Below, in pieces: positions 31,976 to 37,526 of a stretch of 37,526 bases of DNA. The translations under genes and the position numbers were made by a program. The notes below the pieces were generated by a model. It had not been told where the DNA came from. It made no database searches and saw only the letters and a list, made by a program, of their open reading frames with translations. Origin of the DNA: Pirellula sp. (lineage in GTDB: Bacteria > Planctomycetota > Planctomycetia > Pirellulales > Pirellulaceae). Each line of letters starts with the position of its first letter. Positions within the stretch are counted from its first letter, which is position 1. The stretch is from contig JAJTFB010000063.1 of the NCBI GenBank assembly GCA_021300015.1, forward strand, positions 1-37,526, in the 5' to 3' direction.

Positions 31976-34885
31976 CTAAGCATCCGAATCGAGAGTACTT
32001 GCAAGCGCTAAACATTTTTGCATCGCTTGTTTGTCACCGATTGCCCGATAAGCCGCCGCTTGACCGAGATAGCATTGTTTGAGCCATCCTTTCTCGGTCT
32101 GCCTCAACTTGGCATTCCCCTTTTCAAAAAGCGCGATGGCCTGTTGGTACAGGTCTACTGATTGCACCCAAGACTCTTTTTGGCGCGCCAATTCCGCACG
32201 ATTCAGATGCATCTTCGCTAAACCGTTTCGATAGTCGTTGGAAGCGGGGAACCGATCGATCAGGCCACGGTAAAGCCCCTCTGCTTCCTCGAACAGGGCC
32301 TCTGCCTCTGCGGATTCGTTCATTTTGGTCTGCAACGAGCCGACGACATCTAGTGCTACGGCTAGCCCGTGGATGAAGTCACTTCGGTTAGGATCTCGGC
32401 TCCAAAGCTCCCGACGAGCTTCCAATAGTTTCGGGGCAAATCGGTTCGCTTCGCTTAAGTTGTCATAGGCGGTGTGGATGGCGACTAGGTTGGTCAGGGC
32501 TAAGACTTCTTCGTAACGATAAGCCGCATTGTCGGGATGACTCTCGAGTAATTCTTGGTGAATCGCCAACGACTCGCTCGTCGCATCGATCGCCGGTTGC
32601 ATCTCGCGACGTTGGGACTCGATCACACCCAAGACACCGAGATTGATCCCGAGTTGGCTTTTTAAAAGAGGGGCAGAAGGAGCGGCCGCGACGAGTCGAC
32701 GCTGAGCACCGATGGCACTGGTCACATGTTCCTTGGCCAACTCGAAATTGCCGACCTCCCGATAGCACTTCCCCAAAACAGTTTGGTGCATCGCATAGGC
32801 CTCTAAAGCAAGGCCACTTTTTTGGTGCAGACGGTTCAACTGCGAGATCTCTTGCGAGGATCGCTCGAGCGTTTGAATCGCTTCCTGAATTTGGCCCTGT
32901 GCCTGTAGGTTCAAAGCGATTCTGATGAAGATCCGGCATTTTTGGACCAAAAGGTCTTCTCGTGAATCCGCTGGAACTTCGGCACGGTCCAGCAACTCCT
33001 TGGCCAAGTCCAATTGCTCGGTCGCCGGTTCGAATTGCTTGCTGAGGGTCAGCAACGTACCGAAGTTGATTCGAAGATCGGTTTCGAGTTCGGTCCGTTT
33101 CCAGCCGATCCATCGGGCTGGAGCCGGTTCGGAATTTGGAGTCGCATCGGAATCCAGTGAGGCCAGAGCGCTGCGGAAATAGCCTATTGCTCCTTCGATG
33201 TCTCCTTGTTGGTGAGTGCCTTTGGCCAGCTCACCGTAAGTTTCCGCCAGGAGATTGCGGTAGACGGAGTTAGGATCGGTGGGGATGAGTTGAATCAGGA
33301 GTTGCTCGGCCTCTTGAAGTTCATTCTTTGCGGTGTCCTGTTCCCCCAGCATGCTGTGAATCGTGCCGAGCCGTAGGTGGGCTTCAGCGCGAATCGCGCG
33401 GCTCTTGGTGGAATCTCCTGTTCGTTTTGCGAAGACTTGCCACCGGTTGGCGATGCCCTGCAGCGCGACCCGTTGTTGGCTATTTTCCTGAGGGCTGTTG
33501 CTGAAGGCTTGTTTGGACATTTCCTGCAAGCCAATTCTCAATTCATCGACGAGTGCGTCTTCGGCCTGCTGGGCTCGTACGCTCGCTTGGGCCTTGAGCG
33601 TCGATTCGACGATGAGCCGATTGGCCAAGGATTGCGTCGTGTTGTGTTGATAAGCAGCGATCGAAGCCCCGAGGGTAGCCAAGGCGACGAGTCCCACGAG
33701 TGATCCGCACAAGGCTCGATTCCGCTGTGACCATTTTCGCAAGCGATCCCAAGTACTCGGGCGTTTGGCACAGATCGGTTCGTTACGAACAACGGCGACA
33801 AGGTCGCTTGCAAGGGCCCTTGCGCTTGGGTAGCGGTCGCACGGATTTTTCTCTAGGCATTTCAAACAGACCGTTTCAAGGTCACGTGGTATCGCCTCAG
33901 CGACTTTGCTCGGCGGGGTCGGTGGGTGACGGAGCAACTCGGCGAGCAATGCGGCGCGATCCGAGGCGATAAACGGAGGGCGACCTGTAAGCAGTTCATA
34001 GAGCACCGAACCGATGCCATAGATATCGATTGCATGGGTCGGCTCGTTCCCACCCCCGGAGGCTTGTTCAGGCGCCATGTAAGCCGGTGACCCGAGGATG
34101 TCCCCGGGGTGTGTGATTTTGAGATCGTCACGCCAGAGTTTTGCCAGTCCGAAATCGATCAATTTGACCGCAGGCGCGTTTGCTCCCCCGCCGGTATCGT
34201 CAACCGCGACCAGGATGTTTTGTGGTTTCAAATCGCAGTGCAATACCCCGCGCTCGTGGGCATGCTCGATCGCTTCGGCCACCCGGATCGCGATCCTCGC
34301 GGCCTTGATAGGATCGAGGCGATTGGATTGGATCCATTCGTCGAGCGGCACGCCCGCGACATGCTCCATGACCAAGGCTGGGAGTTGGCGAACCATGAGC
34401 ACTTCGAGAACCGAAACGATGCTGGGGTGAGAGAGTTTCGCTAAGACGCGGGCCTCGCGCATCGCACGAGCGGTCCGGTCTGCCGATACCGACTTGTTGC
34501 CCCCCGGCTCGGTGATGATCTTGATCGCAACCTTGCGCCGTGTCACCTCCTGAATCGCCGAGTAAACGGTACCCATCCCCCCTTTTCCGAGGAAACGCAC
34601 ATCGCGGTACCCGACGATATCGATCGAGTCGCCCGGCAGGGGTGTTCGATCCAAGGGTGGAGCACAGCCAGAGTCTTCATCGGGCCCCGAGGTGCTATCG
34701 GATGCAGAGTTTTGCGGAACTTGACCGAGCGTGCTTTGCAGCTCTTGCACGAACCTGGTCCGGCATTCCGAGCAGCAGGCCAAGTGGTCGGCAATTTGCC
34801 GTGAATCTTCGATACCATTCGCGCCCAGGGCATAGCTACGGATCGTGCTCAGGGGTAGATGCTCGCCGTCCAGGGGTGTGTCCAT
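31976..34885 (-). CDS. Ser/Thr protein kinase with anti-sigma-like zinc motif and TPR-like C-terminus
   Basis: Membrane-anchored kinase of 969 aa. Residues 1-50 hold an HxxxCxxC motif (His34, Cys38, Cys41 in HLACCSEC), the hallmark of zinc-binding anti-sigma (ZAS) domains. The PknB-type kinase domain (about 88-370) has the glycine loop GKGGMGTVY at 100-108, Lys122 in VAIKI, HCDLKPQN at 216-223 with catalytic Asp218, DFG at 244-246 and MAPEQ. Arg of the usual HRD is Cys217, so it is a non-RD kinase. One transmembrane helix lies at about 391-413. The remaining 550 residues are helical and TPR-like (AEAHLRLGTIHSMLGE, AKEHVTSAIGAQRRL). The sigma factor gene ends 24 bp upstream, which suggests that kinase and sigma factor form a signalling pair. 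Confidence 0.93.
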   Translation of the reverse strand: MDTPLDGEHLPLSTIRSYALGANGIEDSRQIADHLACCSECRTRFVQELQSTLGQVPQNSASDSTSGPDEDSGCAPPLDRTPLPGDSIDIVGYRDVRFLGKGGMGTVYSAIQEVTRRKVAIKIITEPGGNKSVSADRTARAMREARVLAKLSHPSIVSVLEVLMVRQLPALVMEHVAGVPLDEWIQSNRLDPIKAARIAIRVAEAIEHAHERGVLHCDLKPQNILVAVDDTGGGANAPAVKLIDFGLAKLWRDDLKITHPGDILGSPAYMAPEQASGGGNEPTHAIDIYGIGSVLYELLTGRPPFIASDRAALLAELLRHPPTPPSKVAEAIPRDLETVCLKCLEKNPCDRYPSARALASDLVAVVRNEPICAKRPSTWDRLRKWSQRNRALCGSLVGLVALATLGASIAAYQHNTTQSLANRLIVESTLKAQASVRAQQAEDALVDELRIGLQEMSKQAFSNSPQENSQQRVALQGIANRWQVFAKRTGDSTKSRAIRAEAHLRLGTIHSMLGEQDTAKNELQEAEQLLIQLIPTDPNSVYRNLLAETYGELAKGTHQQGDIEGAIGYFRSALASLDSDATPNSEPAPARWIGWKRTELETDLRINFGTLLTLSKQFEPATEQLDLAKELLDRAEVPADSREDLLVQKCRIFIRIALNLQAQGQIQEAIQTLERSSQEISQLNRLHQKSGLALEAYAMHQTVLGKCYREVGNFELAKEHVTSAIGAQRRLVAAAPSAPLLKSQLGINLGVLGVIESQRREMQPAIDATSESLAIHQELLESHPDNAAYRYEEVLALTNLVAIHTAYDNLSEANRFAPKLLEARRELWSRDPNRSDFIHGLAVALDVVGSLQTKMNESAEAEALFEEAEGLYRGLIDRFPASNDYRNGLAKMHLNRAELARQKESWVQSVDLYQQAIALFEKGNAKLRQTEKGWLKQCYLGQAAAYRAIGDKQAMQKCLALASTLDSDA

Positions 34886-34909
34886 GAGGAATCCTGTTGA
34901 TAAAACCGA

Positions 34910-35506
34910 TCAGCAGATCGATTCGAGCGCCAGAAGTTGCGCGTTGAGTTGGCGTTCGAAACGATCTTTCGATTTGTACGCCACATCGATCGTAACCCCG
35001 AGCATTTCGGCAACTTGGGATCCCGACAATCGCTCGTAGGCCATCAGTCGGTAAGCTTCCCAGGATGTGTCATTGCATTCCGCACGTGTGCGAATAATCG
35101 CTAATTCGAATGCTTCGCGTTCGATCAATTCATCGATTTGGGTATCGATCGTTTGCATTGTGGACTCGGAAAGGCAACTTACCAGATCAACGCGAACGCG
35201 GGTCTGTCGGTTTCGATAGATGGCTTGTCGCACCGATTGGAGCCAGCAGTTTCGGGAGACCTTTTTGAGCCACGCGCGAAAGGAGCCTTTTCCACGATGA
35301 TCGAAATGATGTACGCTTTCGAGGACCTCCAACAAGGTCTCTTGGAGGACGTCTTCGACGTCATGGATCGGGACGTTCCACGATTGCATCCAGCGTCGCA
35401 TCATCCAAGTGTATTTGGTTGCGAATTGATCCCAAGTCGAATGATCCTGCTGCCCGAGCCGCTGGATAAATGAAGTGGAGGTATCAAGAAGCAAGGCATG
35501 GTTCAT
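34910..35506 (-). CDS. ECF-type sigma-70 family RNA polymerase sigma factor
   Basis: Predicted sigma factor of 198 aa from ATG at 35506. The frame continues upstream to 35647, but the extra 47 residues match no sigma region. Region 2 is seen in FATKYTWMMRRWMQSWNVPIHD followed by VEDVLQETLLEVLESVHHFD. GKGSFRAWLKKVSRN is the end of region 2. Region 4 is in SWEAYRLMAYERLSGSQVAEMLGVTIDVAYKSKDRFERQL, with a helix-turn-helix. It is followed 24 bp later by the kinase gene whose N-terminus has a ZAS-like motif, so the kinase is the best candidate to hold and release this sigma factor. Target promoters are unknown. Confidence 0.9.
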   Translation of the reverse strand: MNHALLLDTSTSFIQRLGQQDHSTWDQFATKYTWMMRRWMQSWNVPIHDVEDVLQETLLEVLESVHHFDHRGKGSFRAWLKKVSRNCWLQSVRQAIYRNRQTRVRVDLVSCLSESTMQTIDTQIDELIEREAFELAIIRTRAECNDTSWEAYRLMAYERLSGSQVAEMLGVTIDVAYKSKDRFERQLNAQLLALESIC

Positions 35507-35683
35507 GGTGATCGGTTCGTTTGCTCGCAGGGTTAAGCCCGGCGCAACCTCCTTTTGCTGTTCACTCTGCGCAACATCCCTTCGCACCCTGAACAGTTTA
35601 TCGAAATGGAGAGGAAAAGTAAGCAAAAAAAGCTGAAACTCAGGCACGAATCAGATCGTTTGAGAAAAACCGAAAAAATCGTC

Positions 35684-35887
35684 CATTTTGTGTCCAATCG
35701 CATGGGTTCGTAGCACTTTTAGCACGACGTGGAGAGTCTTGCCTATCAGCACGGGCTCACTTTGTCAGCCACTCGAAAGGATGCGATTGGGCGTCGGTGT
35801 TGTTCTGCGAAGGATCGGTCGCTTTGTTTCTTTAATTGGGTTAAGCAGGAGAGTGGTTATGAAGTTGAATCAGAAGAAGGCTCAGAA
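35684..35887 (+). repeat. Duplicated leader, copy A (about 95% identical to 36945-37146)
   Basis: This 204-bp block, from CATTTTGTGTCCAATCGCAT to the codons for MKLNQKKAQ, recurs at 36945-37146 with about five substitutions and a 2-bp length change. It includes the ribosome binding site AGGAG (35847-35851) and the start codon. CCAATCGCAT at 35694-35703 can pair with ATGCGATTGG at 35781-35790, so the transcript may fold as a structured 5' leader. Confidence 0.9.
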
Positions 35888-36738
35888 TCTATGTATTGTC
35901 AAACAACGACGATTTTGTTTCTGCTGATGATACCAATTTCGGAACGATAGACACGACAACTGGCTTGTACACGAACATCGTTTCGTTCCCTACTACAGAG
36001 TTCCATAACCTTGCTTGGAATCCTGTGGCAGGTAATTTTTTTGTAACCGACGTGACCGGTATAAACAACTTTGGGACAGCATACCTGAGAACATTGTCGA
36101 CTACCGGAGTTCTGTCCGCCCCGATCGGCGCGGCTCTCGAAAACGGCGGGTCCTCAACCTTTCATGGCTTAGCATATCGAGATGCCACATCGCCGCTGTA
36201 TGCTGCAGAGTATCAAAGTGATGACACAGGAACCATCAGCCAGACGGCGGGAGGATTCACCAAACAGAAAGACGCACAAAGCATGTCTGCGCCGCTCGGG
36301 GGAAGATACGCGATTCTCAACGACACGCTGTATTTCGCGACCGGCAATTCCTCAAATCGCTTCGGAACGGTCAACTTTGAGACCGGTGTGTATACGAATA
36401 TCAACACCTCAAATGCATTGCTCAAATCCATGGTACTGGCCAGCGATGGCACAAATCTCTTCGGGCTTTATGGAGATGGTACGCCGGACGAACAGGCGTT
36501 GTATTCTATTGACCCCTTGTCGGGCAATTCATCGTTTATAACCAAAGTCTCGGGGGCAGGACTTGGAACGTATTTCCATGGTGCTGCCTTCGCTGTCGGC
36601 GGCCCTGCCCCTGTTCCCGAGCCCGCTAGCAGTGCCGTCGTTGCGCTGCTGATGGGTGGCGCGGCACTGCGCAACTGGCGCAAGAGCAGGAACAAGCAGG
36701 ACGCTCAAGAGCCAAGCAGCGAGAGCCTCGCGTCGTAG
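35859..36738 (+). pseudogene. PEP-CTERM protein with broken N-terminus
   Basis: The leader ATG at 35859 has a good ribosome site and begins MKLNQKKAQ, but this frame stops at 35927 after 22 codons. The body lies in another frame, open from TTG at 35896 for 280 aa, with no ribosome site and no signal peptide. The body (NNDDFVSADDTNFGTIDTTTG, repeated propeller-like YSIDPLSG blocks) ends in a PEP-CTERM signal: PVPEPASS, a hydrophobic stretch and RNWRKSRNK, then 13 further residues. PEP-CTERM proteins need a signal peptide to reach exosortase, so this copy should not be sorted. Compared with the intact neighbour at 37118, the signal-peptide codons are missing. It is most likely a deletion-derived pseudogene. 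A translated cytoplasmic form from TTG is possible but unlikely. Base composition is more AT-rich than in the window's core. Confidence 0.75.
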
Positions 36739-36782
36739 TACGCATGGATGGTTAAATCTCTGATCGACAATCCCTCCCGGAG

Positions 36783-36820
36783 CAATCGCCAGTGGTCGCA
36801 AATTGGATCACTGGCGATTG
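36783..36820. terminator. 12-bp perfect hairpin after the PEP-CTERM gene
   Basis: CAATCGCCAGTG at 36783-36794 pairs exactly with CACTGGCGATTG at 36809-36820 over a 14-nt loop. It lies 45 bases after the stop of the PEP-CTERM frame. No T-run follows, so it could be a factor-assisted terminator, an mRNA-end stabiliser or a repeat. Confidence 0.5.
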
Positions 36821-36944
36821 GGCTTATGGGATCGGCTGACGGGCCGACAAGATCCGCTGTCAGTTTTGTCCGAAGTTAACCTTGTCGCCCCCGTCCTGAA
36901 AAACCGCGGCTTTGCCGAGGTATGGACGCAACTGAAATTTTTTT

Positions 36945-37146
36945 CATTTTGTGTCCAATCGCATGGGTTCGTAGCACTTTTAGCACGACGTGGAGAGTCT
37001 TGGCTATCAGTACGGGCTCACTTTGTCAGCCACTCGAAAGGAAGCGATTGGGCGTCGGTGTTTTCGCGAAGGATCGGTCGCTTTGTTTCTTTTATTGTGT
37101 TAAGCAGGAGAGTGGTTATGAAGTTGAATCAGAAGAAGGCTCAGAA
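36945..37146 (+). repeat. Duplicated leader, copy B
   Basis: This is the second copy of the leader at 35684-35887, in the same orientation, 1.26 kb downstream. It carries AGGAG at 37106-37110 and ATG at 37118. The long-range pairing CCAATCGC/GCGATTGG is kept (36955-36962 with 37044-37051), though two outer pairs of copy A are lost. Here the leader is joined in frame to a normal signal peptide. Confidence 0.9.
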
Positions 37147-37526
37147 GTCAGGCAGTCGATATCGCTTGGAAGCTTATCTGGCGGCAGGTTTGGGTAGTTG
37201 CGGATTGGCATCTTCGGCCCAAGCCGGGGTCGTCACGCTCGATCTTACGAGGGCAGGTAGCAACCAGGTAGATATTACAGGTGTCAATGGAGGGGCAGCT
37301 AGTTTTAAAACGGCGACTGAGTTCTTTTTACCTGGCAATGGTAACTATTTATTTGTATTTAATAACCATTATGGATATAGCGGATTAGTGGGTGCAAATG
37401 GCCTTCAGTTTGGTACTGGGGGCTCAAATGTTAGTCCCCAGGCATTTATGCCGGGAGCCAGTATCGGTGGATCGACCAGCACGGTCTGGTCGGGGTCCTT
37501 CTCCTATCAAAGCTTTAAGACCCCCT
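37118..37526 (+). CDS. Secreted protein, probable PEP-CTERM family, 3' end beyond window
   Basis: The frame from ATG at 37118 stays open to the end of the window (136 codons). It begins MKLNQKKAQKSGSRYRLEAY, followed by LAAGLGSCGLASSAQAG, a signal peptide with basic N-region, short hydrophobic core and an AQA-G cleavage site. The mature part is rich in Gly, Ser, Thr and Asn with beta-strand character. The start is supported by AGGAG seven bases upstream. It shares its first nine codons and its whole leader with the broken gene upstream. A C-terminal PEP-CTERM signal is expected by that kinship but cannot be seen here. The DNA is clearly more AT-rich than the rest of the window. Confidence 0.85.
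   Translation, partial: MKLNQKKAQKSGSRYRLEAYLAAGLGSCGLASSAQAGVVTLDLTRAGSNQVDITGVNGGAASFKTATEFFLPGNGNYLFVFNNHYGYSGLVGANGLQFGTGGSNVSPQAFMPGASIGGSTSTVWSGSFSYQSFKTP

Noticed and set aside
35684..35858. Leader considered as a c-di-GMP-I (GEMM) or cobalamin riboswitch
   Set aside because: ACTCGAAAGG and GCCACT only faintly recall these classes; the conserved core strings and their order are missing.

Overview
The window looks like a chromosomal segment of a planctomycete, probably of the Pirellulaceae (Rhodopirellula/Blastopirellula-like). This is inference from content: a giant secreted protein opening with an LEPR-like motif (RFERLELRTMLA), cadherin-like repeats and a dockerin-like C-terminus; a Ser/Thr kinase fused to TPR-like helices beside an ECF-type sigma factor; a PEP-CTERM protein; PQQ-type beta-propellers; and scattered short genes with GTG/TTG starts. 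Most of the window has moderately high GC. The last 1.7 kb is visibly more AT-rich.

Layout. 1-779 (minus): 5' part of truD, cut by the window edge. 1012-5161 (plus): a tight, overlapping operon of a diheme cytochrome c lipoprotein, heme A synthase (ctaA/COX15), protoheme IX farnesyltransferase (ctaB/cyoE) and an ABC ATPase without its permease. 5166-6899 (minus): a secreted protein that may be a TIM-barrel hydrolase. 7094-8968 (plus): an FHA-GAF-AAA+-Fis sigma54 activator. 9164-12253 (plus): valS with two lineage-type insertions, one a four-Cys zinc ribbon. 12254-12995: a gene-free stretch filled with palindromes and an inverted pair of GAGTAC-hexamer repeats. 12996-14780 (plus): a Tat-type PQQ beta-propeller protein and a co-transcribed unknown protein. 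14824-14940: an inverted pair of REP-like palindromes. 14963-17585 (minus): a Rieske protein, a CinA-like protein with a degenerate C-terminal active site, and an acyl-CoA dehydrogenase-like protein. 17851-19929 (plus): alpha-glucan phosphorylase with a clear intrinsic terminator.

20169-29555 (plus) is the giant gene: 3128 aa, an S8 subtilisin domain with an intact triad, a choice-of-anchor-like domain, an SdrD-B-like domain, a P-domain-like module, 19 cadherin-like repeats and a dockerin-like end. A secreted Ca-dependent PI-PLC-like protein follows 43 bp later and converges on an MDR-family oxidoreductase. A class II tRNA (Ser, GGA) with an unusual D arm lies at 31871-31952. Then, on the minus strand, a sigma factor gene is followed 24 bp later by a kinase gene whose N-terminus carries an anti-sigma-like zinc motif.

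The right end holds the strongest odd signal. A ~203-bp leader that includes the first nine codons is present twice (35684-35887 and 36945-37146). The second copy opens a normal secreted protein that runs off the window. The first copy is fused out of frame to a PEP-CTERM protein body that has lost its signal peptide. The most checkable new observations are this duplicated leader, the sigma/ZAS-kinase pair, the CinA active-site loss, the ValRS insertions and the REP pair with compensatory stem changes.
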